Source: Alphaproteobacteria bacterium (GTDB lineage Bacteria > Pseudomonadota > Alphaproteobacteria > Micropepsales > Micropepsaceae). Taken from it: 64,000 nt of DNA. The stretch is taken from the NCBI GenBank assembly GCA_018971835.1, contig JAGWZW010000001.1, positions 31,488 through 95,487 on the forward strand. Direction: 5' to 3'. The notes under the pieces are model-generated. The model was not told the origin of the DNA, searched no databases, and saw only the letters and a list, made by a program, of their open reading frames with translations. Numbering within the stretch: the stretch's first letter is position 1; each line of letters begins with the position of its first letter. This document shows, piece after piece, positions 23,880-33,355 of this stretch. Both the position numbers and the translations under genes were made by a program.

Positions 23880-25004
23880 ATGGACCTGCCGCAGCGCGAA
23901 ACGCACAGCCTGGCCGCCTGGCTCTATTCCGACCCGGGCTTCTTCGCGCTGGAGCGCGCGCGCCTGTTCCGCCAGAGCTGGCAGGTGGTCTGTCATGTCA
24001 ACGATGTGCCGGAGCCGGGCGATTATCACACGCTGGATATCCTCGGCGAAAAATATGTCACCTTGCGCGGGGCGGATGGCACCGTGCGCAGCTTCCACAA
24101 TGTCTGCCGCCACCGCGCCGCGCGGCTGGCCGATGGCCACAAGGGCAATTGCGGCCATCGCCTGGTCTGCCCGTATCACGCCTGGAGCTATGGCCTGGAC
24201 GGCGCGCTGAAAGCGGTGCCGGTCTGGCAGGGCTTCAAGGATCTCGATCTCTCCGCGCACGGTCTTTTTCCGCTCGATCAGGAGATCTGGCACGGCTTCG
24301 TGTTCGTGCGGCTGGAGCCGGGCCTACCGTCCGTCGCCGAGATGATGGCGCCCTATGAGGACGAGATCGCGCCCTATGGCTTCGAAACGATGGTGCCGCA
24401 GGGCCGGGTGACGCTGCGCCCGCGCGCCGTCAACTGGAAGAACGTGGCCGACAATTACGGCGATGCGCTGCATATCCCGGTGGCGCATCCGGGGCTGACG
24501 CGACTTCTGGCCGGCAGCTACCGCGTCGAGGCGCAGCCCTGGGTGGACAAGATGACCGGTACCGTTACCGGGCGGCCGTCGTCCAACTGGGCGGAGCGGG
24601 CGTACCAGTCGCTGCTTTCGAACTTCGATCATCTCGCCGAGGAGCAGCGCCGCGTCTGGAACTATTACCGGCTCTGGCCCAACATCGCCTTCGACGTCTA
24701 TCCCGACCAGATCGACTTCATGCAGTTCGTTCCCGTCTCGCCCACCGAAACCCTGATCCGCGAGATCGCCTATGTGCGGCCCGATCCCCGGCGCGAGGTG
24801 CGCGCGGCGCGCTATCTCAACTGGCGCATCAACCGCCAGGTCAATGCCGAGGACACGGTGCTGATCGGCCGCGTGCAGCAGGGCATGATGACCGATCGCT
24901 ACGTCAAGGGCCCGCTGTCGCCGGACGAGGTCTGCCTGGCCAGCTTCGCGCGGCGCCTCAAGGCCGCGATCCCCGAAGCGGCCCTGGATCATCCGCCCGC
25001 CTGA
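23880..25004 (+). CDS. Rieske [2Fe-2S] non-heme iron oxygenase, alpha subunit
   Basis: Rieske motif CRHRAARLADGHKGNCGHRLVCPYHAW; mononuclear Fe motif NWKNVADNYGDALHIPVAHPG; start overlaps end of previous gene. Confidence 0.92.
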   Translation: MDLPQRETHSLAAWLYSDPGFFALERARLFRQSWQVVCHVNDVPEPGDYHTLDILGEKYVTLRGADGTVRSFHNVCRHRAARLADGHKGNCGHRLVCPYHAWSYGLDGALKAVPVWQGFKDLDLSAHGLFPLDQEIWHGFVFVRLEPGLPSVAEMMAPYEDEIAPYGFETMVPQGRVTLRPRAVNWKNVADNYGDALHIPVAHPGLTRLLAGSYRVEAQPWVDKMTGTVTGRPSSNWAERAYQSLLSNFDHLAEEQRRVWNYYRLWPNIAFDVYPDQIDFMQFVPVSPTETLIREIAYVRPDPRREVRAARYLNWRINRQVNAEDTVLIGRVQQGMMTDRYVKGPLSPDEVCLASFARRLKAAIPEAALDHPPA

Positions 25005-25015
25005 ATCCGGAAGGC

Positions 25016-25030
25016 TTAAGGCCCGGTTAA
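25016..25030 (+). promoter_or_regulatory. candidate CtrA box TTAA-N7-TTAA
   Basis: TTAAGGCCCGGTTAA, 38 bp upstream of the deacetylase ATG; lies in a perfect 7+7 palindrome GGCTTAA-N7-TTAAGCC (25013-25033). Confidence 0.5.
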
Positions 25031-25068
25031 GCCCTGCACGCCATGATTGTGCTCGCACGGAGAAAATC

Positions 25069-26109
25069 ATGGGCAGCCGACTGGGACGTATGGGGCGCAA
25101 GCTCGGCGAATGGATTCCGCCGGGCGTGGCGCAGATTTTGGCCGAAGGGTTTGGCCGGCCTGCGGCCGTCTTCTTCCACGGCGTCGAGCCGGTGACGCTC
25201 GATTCCGACGTGCAGGTCAATCATCATGAAGCGCCGGTGTTTCGCGCCATCATGGCCGAGTTGCAGCGCAATTTCGACGTGCTGCCCGTGACATTGCTCG
25301 ACGAGGCGCTTTGCCATCCCGAACACCACCGGCGCACCGTGTTCCTGATGTCGGACGATGGCTACGCCAATACGCTCAGCACGGCGGCGCCGATCCTCGA
25401 GGAACTGGAACTGCCCTGGACGTTGTTCGTCAGTACCCATCACATCGACACGCGCGACCGCAACCCGGTCTTCCTGGCGCGCCTGTTTTTTTGTTGTATG
25501 CCGGCGGGCCGTTATGAGGTGCCGCATCTGCCGGCGCTGGAACTTGAAGGCCCCGAAACCCGCGAAGCCATGACCCAGGCTGGCACCGCCTGCCTTCACG
25601 GGCTCGACATGGACCGCGCCAATGAAGCCGTGGCGGCGATGGTCAAGGCGCTTGAACAGGCCGGTCTGGCCTCGCTGATCGAGCGGTTTTCCTCGGAGAG
25701 TTTCCTGACCTGGCCGCAGGTGCGCGAACTGAAGCGCCGTGGCGTGGAGATCGGCGCTCACGCACATTGGCATTGGCCGCTGAACGCCGCCCAGACCGCC
25801 GCGCAGCTGCGCGAACAAGCCCGCCGCCCACGCCAGCGCATCGAGGCCGAGATCGGTCCCTGCCGTTATTTCGCCTATCCGTTCGGCAATACCGGCGATG
25901 TGTCCCGCGCCGGCTGGCAAGCGGTGCGCGATGCCGGTTACGAGGCCGCGTTTACCACGGTCACGGGCACCCCGGAGGTGGAGCAGAACCGCTTCCTCCT
26001 GCCGCGTTACGGAATCGGGCCGGATGAGACGCATCTTGCTTCGCTGATTCCGCTCTTGTCGGCGGGCAACCGCCGGCTCATGCGCTGGCAGAAGGAACTG
26101 GCCGCTTAA
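25069..26109 (+). CDS. polysaccharide deacetylase (NodB-like)
   Basis: VFLMSDDGYANTLSTAAPILEELELPWTLFVSTHHID, GAHAHWHWPL (HxxxH), YFAYPFGNTGD. Confidence 0.85.
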   Translation: MGSRLGRMGRKLGEWIPPGVAQILAEGFGRPAAVFFHGVEPVTLDSDVQVNHHEAPVFRAIMAELQRNFDVLPVTLLDEALCHPEHHRRTVFLMSDDGYANTLSTAAPILEELELPWTLFVSTHHIDTRDRNPVFLARLFFCCMPAGRYEVPHLPALELEGPETREAMTQAGTACLHGLDMDRANEAVAAMVKALEQAGLASLIERFSSESFLTWPQVRELKRRGVEIGAHAHWHWPLNAAQTAAQLREQARRPRQRIEAEIGPCRYFAYPFGNTGDVSRAGWQAVRDAGYEAAFTTVTGTPEVEQNRFLLPRYGIGPDETHLASLIPLLSAGNRRLMRWQKELAA

Positions 26110-26302
26110 CCATCGGCCGTTTCTTGCCTGTCCCAAAACTGGACATCTTAACGGTTCCGAAACGATACGCACCGCGCGCCGGCCGCGGCATCCGAAGAGT
26201 ATTTTCTTACCGATAGTACGGAATCGAGACATTTGAAGCCTCCCGCGCTGGCGCGGGCCCTGCACCCGGCTTCCTGCGAATTGAGCAGGATCGGGAACGC
26301 AG

Positions 26303-27022
26303 GTGAGCATCCATCACAATCTGGCGAAGACGGAGGCCGGTGCGGCCGTGCTGCCTGCGCCGGCGGTGGAGCGGACGCTGCGTCTGGTCGAGCCGTTGCG
26401 CGCGCCGGCGGCGCCGGCGTTCCGGCACCCCGCGCAGCGCACCGCCAAGCGCACGATCGATGTGATCTTTGCGCTGCTGCTGCTCGTTCTCTTCGCCCCG
26501 GTGATGTTTGCGGTCGCGCTTGCGATCAAGCTGGATACGCACGGAGCCGTGCTTTTCCGTCAGCAGCGCCTGGGCCTGAACGGCAGGCCGTTCTACATCC
26601 TCAAGTTCCGCAGCATGACCGTGGCCGAAGACGGCGACGCGGTGGTGCAGGCGCGCCGCAACGATCCGCGCGTCACGCGCGTGGGCGCGTTCCTGCGCAT
26701 GTGGAGCCTCGATGAGGTGCCGCAGCTTATCAATGTGCTTCGGGGCGAAATGTCCCTGGTCGGCCCCCGGCCGCATGCTCGCGCCCATGACGAACTCTAC
26801 GCCGCGCTGATCGGCCACTACACCGAGCGCCAGCGCGTCAAGCCGGGCATCACCGGCTGGGCGCAGGTGCATGGCTGCCGCGGCGAGACGCCCACCCTCG
26901 CCAGCATGCGCGCACGCGTCGATTACGATGTCTGGTACGCCGCCCACGCCGATATCGCGCTCGATTTCGAAATCCTGCTGCGCACGGCGATCGAGGTCTT
27001 CCACCACCGCAACGCCTATTGA
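26303..27022 (+). CDS. phosphoglycosyltransferase / undecaprenyl-phosphate sugar transferase
   Basis: [86 protein letters not shown] start. Confidence 0.93.
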   Translation: MSIHHNLAKTEAGAAVLPAPAVERTLRLVEPLRAPAAPAFRHPAQRTAKRTIDVIFALLLLVLFAPVMFAVALAIKLDTHGAVLFRQQRLGLNGRPFYILKFRSMTVAEDGDAVVQARRNDPRVTRVGAFLRMWSLDEVPQLINVLRGEMSLVGPRPHARAHDELYAALIGHYTERQRVKPGITGWAQVHGCRGETPTLASMRARVDYDVWYAAHADIALDFEILLRTAIEVFHHRNAY

Positions 27023-27036
27023 CGGGGGCTGCGGAG

Positions 27037-27822
27037 ATGGCGCGGACCTATAAGGAAGTGATCGTCGGCGGCATCAAGATCGCCTGCCTGTCGCGGCGCG
27101 ATCTGGCCGGGCTGATGGTGGAGGAATGCTTGGCGGCGCGGCGGACGCCGATCCCGGCGCCGCGTCTGGTCGATGCCGCCAATGGCAACGCTATCGCCCG
27201 CGCGGCGGTGGACGCGGAGTTCCGCGCCCATTTCAAGGCCGCCGACATCATTCATGCCGACGGTCAGCCGGTGGTGCTGGCCTCGCGCCTGCTCACCAAG
27301 GCGCCGATTCCGGAGCGCAGCGCCACCACGGACTATTTTCTCGATGCGGCGGCGGTGGCCGAGGCCCACGGCCTCAGCTTCTTCCTGCTCGGCGGCACCG
27401 AGAGCGTGAACGCGCGCTGTGCCGAGATCCTTCAGCAGCGTTATCCGGGCCTGCGCCTCGTCGGCCGCCGCAATGGCTATTTCGCCCGCGACGAGGAAGC
27501 GGCGGTGTGCGACGAGATCAACGCCGCCGGCGCCGATGTGGTGTGGGTGGGGCTGGGCGTGCCGCTGGAGCAGTCTTTCTGCGCCCGCAACAAGCACCGG
27601 CTCAAGGCGGGCTGGCTCATCACCTGCGGCGGCTGCTTCAATTACGTCACCGGCGATTATCCGCGCGCTCCGCAGTGGATGCAGCAGGCGGGGCTCGAAT
27701 GGCTGTTCCGCCTGCTGCGCGAACCGCGGCGGCTGTTCTGGCGCTATGCGGTCACCAATCCGCGGGCGATCTTCCTGATGCTGACGCGCACGGTTTCACA
27801 GCCGGTGGTTACCGCGGCTTAA
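27037..27822 (+). CDS. WecG/TagA/CpsF family glycosyltransferase
   Basis: VDAANGNAIARAAVD, IIHADGQPVVLASRLLTK, ERSATTDYFLDAA, VVWVGLGVPLEQSFCARNKHRLKAGWLITCGGCFNYVTGDYPRAPQWMQQAGLEWLFRLLREPRRLFWRY. Confidence 0.93.
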   Translation: MARTYKEVIVGGIKIACLSRRDLAGLMVEECLAARRTPIPAPRLVDAANGNAIARAAVDAEFRAHFKAADIIHADGQPVVLASRLLTKAPIPERSATTDYFLDAAAVAEAHGLSFFLLGGTESVNARCAEILQQRYPGLRLVGRRNGYFARDEEAAVCDEINAAGADVVWVGLGVPLEQSFCARNKHRLKAGWLITCGGCFNYVTGDYPRAPQWMQQAGLEWLFRLLREPRRLFWRYAVTNPRAIFLMLTRTVSQPVVTAA

Positions 27823-27850
27823 CCCTTCTTTCAGGGCCTTGGTGTCCGTT

Positions 27851-29164
27851 ATGAGCATGACCAGCGAGAGTACCAGCCTGGAGGGCATTGCTGCCGTTGC
27901 GCAGGCGCGCGGGAGCCTGGTGGCGCGCCTTCTGCCGCTGGTCCGGCGCTACGCTCTTTCGGCCGGCGGGCCGCTCACCACCTCGGCGGCGCATTTCATC
28001 ACCTCGATGATCCTGCTGCAGGCGCTGGCGCCGGCCGATTTCGGTCTCTTCGCCTTTCTGCTGATCGTGGTGCCGTTCTGTCTCAGCCTCAGCGGTTCGC
28101 TGGTGGCGGCGCCCTTCGTCTGCGATTTGCGGCGGACCGGCAGGGTGGAGGCCGCCTCGCAGGCCACCCATCTGAAGGTCAATCTGGTGTTGTCGGCGCT
28201 GGCGGCGGTGGTGGTCGGCGCGGCGATAGCCGTCAACGGCGCAGGCCCCATCACCAGTCTTCTCCTCGGTCTTTACGGCGGGGTGATGGTGTTGCGCGCC
28301 TTCGGTCGTTCCTGCGGCTATGTTCTGGACCGTCCGGCGCGGGTGCTGGCGAGCGATGTGACTTACGGCACGTCGCTGGTTCTTGGCTTGGCGGCGCTGA
28401 TGGCGCTCGGCGCGCTGACGATGGTGCATGCCGCGGCGGTCCTGCTGGCTGCGGCGTTGCTCGGCTTCGTCAGCCTGGGGCGGCATCATCTCGCGCGCCA
28501 GTTGCTGCCGGGCCGCGCTGGCGGGCTGAGGGATTATGCCGGCTCGTGGCGCGAGCTGGCGCGTTGGGCGATGATGGGGGTCGTCCTGACGGAGTTCACC
28601 ACCAACGCTCATGCCTATGTGGTCACCTTCATTGCTGGGCCGAAGGCCTTTGCGCTGCTGGCGCTGGGCGCGTTGGTGATGCGGCCGGCCTCGCTGGTGC
28701 TCTCCGCCCTGCCGGATATCGAGCGTCCGCGCATGGCCAAGAAGATCGGCACGAACGACATCTCGGGCGCCTTCCGCACGGTAACGGAATTCCGCTACGC
28801 CGCCATTGCCATCTGGCTTGGCACGCTGGCGCTGGCGGCGGCGATCCTTGGCTGGTTTCCCGAATTGCTGCTGAAGAAAGGCTATGACGAAACACAGGTG
28901 CTGATGGTGGTCGCGCTGTGGGGCGTGATCCTGGCGGTGCGCACTCTGCGCACGCCGGAATCGGTGCTTCTGCAGGCGGCGGGCGAGTTCCGCGCGCTGG
29001 CCGGCGTCAGCCTGTGGTCGAGCCTGACGGCGATGACCCTGACGCTGGCGCTGCTGCGGGCGTTCGGGCCGGTCGCGGCGCTGGGCGGCATCCTGGCCGG
29101 TGACCTCGTGATGGCGGTGCGGATTCATGCGCTGACGGCGCGCTGGAAAGTGCGCCATGACTGA
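27851..29164 (+). CDS. polysaccharide flippase-like polytopic membrane protein (Wzx type)
   Basis: Multiple hydrophobic helices (LLQALAPADFGLFAFLLIVVPFCLSLSGSLVAAPFV) and position in EPS operon. Confidence 0.75.
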   Translation: MSMTSESTSLEGIAAVAQARGSLVARLLPLVRRYALSAGGPLTTSAAHFITSMILLQALAPADFGLFAFLLIVVPFCLSLSGSLVAAPFVCDLRRTGRVEAASQATHLKVNLVLSALAAVVVGAAIAVNGAGPITSLLLGLYGGVMVLRAFGRSCGYVLDRPARVLASDVTYGTSLVLGLAALMALGALTMVHAAAVLLAAALLGFVSLGRHHLARQLLPGRAGGLRDYAGSWRELARWAMMGVVLTEFTTNAHAYVVTFIAGPKAFALLALGALVMRPASLVLSALPDIERPRMAKKIGTNDISGAFRTVTEFRYAAIAIWLGTLALAAAILGWFPELLLKKGYDETQVLMVVALWGVILAVRTLRTPESVLLQAAGEFRALAGVSLWSSLTAMTLTLALLRAFGPVAALGGILAGDLVMAVRIHALTARWKVRHD

Positions 29165-30080
29165 TATCACCATTGCCATTCCCACCTTCCGCCGCCCCAA
29201 GGGGCTGGCGCGGCTGTTGGCGTCGCTGGCCGAATTGCAGACCGACGCAGCCGTCACCGTGCTGGTCGGGGACAACGATGCCGAAACCCATCAGGGCTAC
29301 GATCTGTGTGCCGCGCTGAAGGACGAAGGCTACCGCTGGCCGCTGGAGGCGATCGTCGTGACCGAGCGCGGCATCTCGCAAAACCGCAGCGCGCTGGTGG
29401 CCCGTGCGCTCGAACGGCCCGGGATGCAATTCCTGGCGATGGTGGATGACGACGAGTGGGTACAGCCTGAGTGGCTGGAGGCGCTGCTGCGCGCGCAATC
29501 TCAATTCGACGCCGACGCCGTGGAGGGTCGCGTGATCGCCGTCTTCAAGGATGGCACCACCACCGGGCAATACGAAGGCATCGCCTATGACTGCGGGCCC
29601 AGCGGCAAGAAAGCGATCCTTCACAGCTCGGCCAATATCCTGGTGACCCGCCGCGTGCTGGAGCGGATGGCGCCGCCCCATTTCGATCCGCAATTCGCGC
29701 TCACCGGCGGCGAGGACAAGGAGTTCTTCGTGCGGTTGAAGGCGTTGGGCGCGCGCCTGGCCTGGTCGCGCGAAGCGGTCATCTATTCCGACGTGCCCCA
29801 GTCGCGCACCGGCGCCCGCTGGGCCTTCGCCCGCGCCTACCGCACCGGCAATTCGGACATGCGCGTGTTCCTCAAGCATCGTATTGGTACTGCGTCGCTG
29901 TTTGGCGAACTCGCCAAGATCGGTGGCGCGCTCTTGTTGTCGCCGCTGCTGGCTCTTATCCTCGCGCTCAGTCCGACTCGCCGCATGGCGGCGCTGCGCA
30001 AGTTCTGCCGTGCCGCGGGCAAGACGGCTGCGCTGTTCGGCAGTCACTACCAGGAATATTCTGTGATTCATGGCGAATGA
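29157..30080 (+). CDS. glycosyltransferase family 2
   Basis: MTDITIAIPTFRRPKGLARLLASLAEL, VLVGDNDAETHQG, QFLAMVDDDEWVQPEWLEALL. Confidence 0.88.
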   Translation: MTDITIAIPTFRRPKGLARLLASLAELQTDAAVTVLVGDNDAETHQGYDLCAALKDEGYRWPLEAIVVTERGISQNRSALVARALERPGMQFLAMVDDDEWVQPEWLEALLRAQSQFDADAVEGRVIAVFKDGTTTGQYEGIAYDCGPSGKKAILHSSANILVTRRVLERMAPPHFDPQFALTGGEDKEFFVRLKALGARLAWSREAVIYSDVPQSRTGARWAFARAYRTGNSDMRVFLKHRIGTASLFGELAKIGGALLLSPLLALILALSPTRRMAALRKFCRAAGKTAALFGSHYQEYSVIHGE

Positions 30081-31368
30081 CGGGCTGGCATTCGGACGGC
30101 AATCCAGGGGCGCGGCGCTGCCCGTCTGGCTGGTCGAGGCCGCCTTCGTCGCCTTTCTGCTCTTGGTCTTCGTCGGGCTGACGCCGTTCGCAGTGCGCAG
30201 CGGCGCCTTCGGCCTGTCCGCCACCACCGGCAGCGGCGATCTGATGCGCCAGGTCTGTTATCTCGCGGTGTTTGCCATGCTGGTCGCCGCCTCGGTGCAG
30301 AAGCGTGGCCTGATGGTCTTCACCGTGGTTCCGGTTTCGCTGCTGCTGCTGCTGATATGGTGCTTCGTCACCGCGGCCTGGGCGCCGGTGCCGGGGATCG
30401 TGATCCGTCGCGCGGGGCTGGAATTTGTCATCGTCTGTTCGGCGATGCTGGGCGTGGATGCGTTGGGCCCCAGACGCAGCCTCGAGCTGCTGCGCTATGT
30501 GCTGATCGGTGTGCTGATCGTGAACTGGATTTCCATTCCCGTCATCCCGCAGGCCAGGCATCTGCCGGGCGAAACCGATCCCAGCCTGGTCGGCGATTGG
30601 CGCGGCCTCTATTTTCAGAAGAACATCGCCGGCTCCGTTTGTGTGGTGACGGTGATGATCCTGCTGTTCTTCGCCTCGGAGCGTAAAAGCCAGCTCGATC
30701 TGCTGCTCGCGGCGGCGGCGCTGGGTTTCTTGGTGATGACGCGCTCCAAGACCTCGCTCGGCTTTCTGCCGGTGGTGATTTTTCTCGGCCTCGTCTATCG
30801 CTGGGCCTGGAAGCGCGAGCTCGACCGGCTGATCGTGACGATCTGCGCCGCTATCGTTCTCATTGCCGTGGCGGTCTTCGTGGCCACGCATGCCGCCCAG
30901 CTCTCGCGCATGCTGGAGAATCCGGCGGAATTCACCGGCCGCTCGGAGATCTGGCAGGCGGAGCTGCGCTATATCGCGGCGCATCCCTGGCTCGGCGCCG
31001 GCTACGGCACGTTTTCCGATACCGGCGGCGCTTCGCCGCTTTCCAATTATGTGATGAGCAAATGGGTCGAGAACGCGCCCCACGGCCATAACGGCTATCT
31101 CCAGCTGCTGGTGACGACGGGCGCGATCGGCTTTGCCTTGGCGATGCTGGCGCTGGTGATCCTGCCGCTCCTCACCCTCTACCGGCGCGATCCGGACAAT
31201 CTGGAGCTGAAAGCGCTGCTGTTCGCGATCTTCTGTTTCGTGGTGCTGCACAACTTCCTGGAATCCGACTATCTGGAGAGCGATGGCGTGATGTGGACCA
31301 CGCTGCTTCTGACCATCGCCATGCTGCGCGGCCTGCGCCCGCCTGCGGTGGCGGAGCGCCGCGCATGA
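30070..31368 (+). CDS. O-antigen ligase/polymerase-like membrane protein (Wzy type)
   Basis: Polytopic; LVGDWRGLYFQKNIAGSVCVVTVMI, FTGRSEIWQAELRYIAAHPWLGAGYGTFSD, HGHNGYLQLLVTTG. Confidence 0.85.
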   Translation: MANDGLAFGRQSRGAALPVWLVEAAFVAFLLLVFVGLTPFAVRSGAFGLSATTGSGDLMRQVCYLAVFAMLVAASVQKRGLMVFTVVPVSLLLLLIWCFVTAAWAPVPGIVIRRAGLEFVIVCSAMLGVDALGPRRSLELLRYVLIGVLIVNWISIPVIPQARHLPGETDPSLVGDWRGLYFQKNIAGSVCVVTVMILLFFASERKSQLDLLLAAAALGFLVMTRSKTSLGFLPVVIFLGLVYRWAWKRELDRLIVTICAAIVLIAVAVFVATHAAQLSRMLENPAEFTGRSEIWQAELRYIAAHPWLGAGYGTFSDTGGASPLSNYVMSKWVENAPHGHNGYLQLLVTTGAIGFALAMLALVILPLLTLYRRDPDNLELKALLFAIFCFVVLHNFLESDYLESDGVMWTTLLLTIAMLRGLRPPAVAERRA

Positions 31369-32288
31369 GCGTGGCGCCTCCGCTCTTCTCGGTGGTGATC
31401 CCGGTCTACAACCGGGCGGAGCTGCTGCGCGGCGCGCTCGAATCGGTGCGCGCGCAGAGTTGTCAGGATTTCGAGATCGTGGTGGTGGACGACGGCTCGG
31501 CCGACGATCCCGCGAAAACGGCGGCGGCGTTCGCCGATCCGCGCATCCGTTGCGTGCGGCAGCAGAACGCCGGCGCCAGCGCGGCGCGCAACCGCGGCAT
31601 CGACCTGGCACACGGGCGCTACGTCGCCTTCCTCGATTCCGACGACAATTTCCTGCCGCATCATCTGGAACGCATGGCGAGGCTGTTGGAGAACACCACG
31701 GACACCGCCGGCTTCGCCCGCATGATTGTGGACCGTGGCGACGGCCGCAACTTCCTGAAGCCGCCGCGCGGCCCGCGGCCGGGCGAGCACATGGCGAACT
31801 ACCTGCTGTGTGAGCGCGGCTTCGTGCCGACCATTACGCTGGTGGTGCCGCGCGAAATCGCGGCGCGCGTGCGCTATGACGAGACGGTCGGCTATGGCGA
31901 CGATGCGGATTTCGCCATCCGCCTCTATCTTTCCGGCTGCCAATTCGTGATGGCGGAGGAGCCGGGCGCGATCTGGCACGACGTGGCCACGCCCTCGCGT
32001 CTTTCGGCCGCCAGCAGCAGCAGGAGCCTGCTGCCCTGGCTCGCGCGCATGCGCCCTGTGATTCCGGCCCGCGCCTATTACGGCTGCCGCGGCTGGTACA
32101 TCGCCAAGGGCGTCGCCGCCACCAGCAAGGCCGCGGCGCTCAAGCTCTTTCTCTCTGCGCTGATCCATGGCGCTTACCGGCCCGCGCTGGCGGCGCGCAT
32201 CTTCCTGCAGATTTTCCTGCCGGATACAGCGTACCGGAGGCTCGCGGACTCGACGCTGCCGTCCAGCGCGGCCAAGACGCCATGCTGA
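31365..32288 (+). CDS. glycosyltransferase family 2
   Basis: FSVVIPVYNRAELLRGALESVRAQSCQDFEIVVVDDGSADD, NAGASAARNRGIDLAHGRYVAFLDSDD; ATGA overlap with upstream gene. Confidence 0.92.
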   Translation: MSVAPPLFSVVIPVYNRAELLRGALESVRAQSCQDFEIVVVDDGSADDPAKTAAAFADPRIRCVRQQNAGASAARNRGIDLAHGRYVAFLDSDDNFLPHHLERMARLLENTTDTAGFARMIVDRGDGRNFLKPPRGPRPGEHMANYLLCERGFVPTITLVVPREIAARVRYDETVGYGDDADFAIRLYLSGCQFVMAEEPGAIWHDVATPSRLSAASSSRSLLPWLARMRPVIPARAYYGCRGWYIAKGVAATSKAAALKLFLSALIHGAYRPALAARIFLQIFLPDTAYRRLADSTLPSSAAKTPC

Positions 32289-33355
32289 CCCGGCGCGCCT
32301 TGCTGGCTGCCGCGGCTGCGGCGCCGCTGCTGCCGGCGTTTGGAGAGACGATGCCGTCGCTGCGCAGCGCCGCGCGGGCCGCGGGCCGGCTCTATGGCTG
32401 CGCCACCGCGAATTACGAGCTGCAGCGCAGCGATTTCCGTCCCGTGCTGCTGCGCGAGGCGGGCGTCATCGTGCCCGAATACGAGATGAAGCGCGACGCG
32501 CTCGAGCCGGAACCCGGGCGCTACGATTTCTCCGCCGCCGACAAACTTGTGAAGTTCGCCGAAGATCACGATCTTGTCTTTCGCGGGCACACGCTGGTCT
32601 GGCATCTGAGCAATCCGCCGTGGCTGGAGGATCTGGTGCGCAGCACGCGCGACGAGCGCCTCTTCACTGCTCACATCGCGCAGGTGATAGGCCGCTATCG
32701 CGGGCGCATCGGCTCGTGGGACGTGATCAACGAAGTGCTGTCGCCGGCCGATGGCCGCGCCGATAATTTGCGGGACAGCTTCTGGCTGCAGACCTTCGGC
32801 CCCGGCTACATCGATGCCGCGCTCCATGCCGCGCGTGCCGCCGATCCGTCCGCCCAGCTCGTCTACAACGATTGGGGCTGCGAGCAGGCAGGGCCGTTCT
32901 ACGACTGCTTCCGCGCCGCCACGCTGAAGTTTCTCGAAGGGCTCAAGGCGCGATCCGTGCCGATCGATGCGCTGGGGCTGCAGGGCCATCTCGCCGCCTT
33001 CCGCGGCGGCATTGATGCCAGGGCGCTGTCGCGCTTTCTGGACGAGGTAAAGGCAATGGGCCTTCGCATCCTCGTCACCGAACTGGATGTCGATGACGGC
33101 CGCGGGCCGCTCGACATCGCCGTGCGGGACCGTTCCGTCGCCGACGCCGCGGCCCGCTTTCTCGATGTCGTGCTGGCGAACGAAGCCGTCGATCAGGTGC
33201 TGACCTGGGGGCTTTCGGATCGCTTCCTGCGCCAGCCGACCTTCGAGGAACGGCTGATCGGCTATGCACCGCGCACGCTGCCGCTGGATTACGCGTTCGG
33301 GCGCACGGCGATGTGGCGCGCCATGCGGCGCGCCTTCGCCGGCGTCAGGGCCTGA
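32282..33355 (+). CDS. glycoside hydrolase family 10 (endo-xylanase-like), exported
   Basis: Signal MLTRRALLAAAAAAPLLPAFG; acid/base GSWDVINEVLSP; nucleophile LVTELDVDD; HTLVWHLSNPPWL. Confidence 0.9.
   Translation: MLTRRALLAAAAAAPLLPAFGETMPSLRSAARAAGRLYGCATANYELQRSDFRPVLLREAGVIVPEYEMKRDALEPEPGRYDFSAADKLVKFAEDHDLVFRGHTLVWHLSNPPWLEDLVRSTRDERLFTAHIAQVIGRYRGRIGSWDVINEVLSPADGRADNLRDSFWLQTFGPGYIDAALHAARAADPSAQLVYNDWGCEQAGPFYDCFRAATLKFLEGLKARSVPIDALGLQGHLAAFRGGIDARALSRFLDEVKAMGLRILVTELDVDDGRGPLDIAVRDRSVADAAARFLDVVLANEAVDQVLTWGLSDRFLRQPTFEERLIGYAPRTLPLDYAFGRTAMWRAMRRAFAGVRA

Noticed and set aside
26106-26152. TTAACCAT and TTAAC half-sites as independent CtrA sites
   Set aside because: One overlaps a TAA stop codon preceded by T, so half-sites alone are weak; kept only as supporting context for the two full sites.
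26242-26257. CCCGCGC-TG-GCGCGGG hairpin in the leader of the phosphoglycosyltransferase gene
   Set aside because: GC-rich palindromes this short are expected in this genome; no T-tract and no second conserved element.
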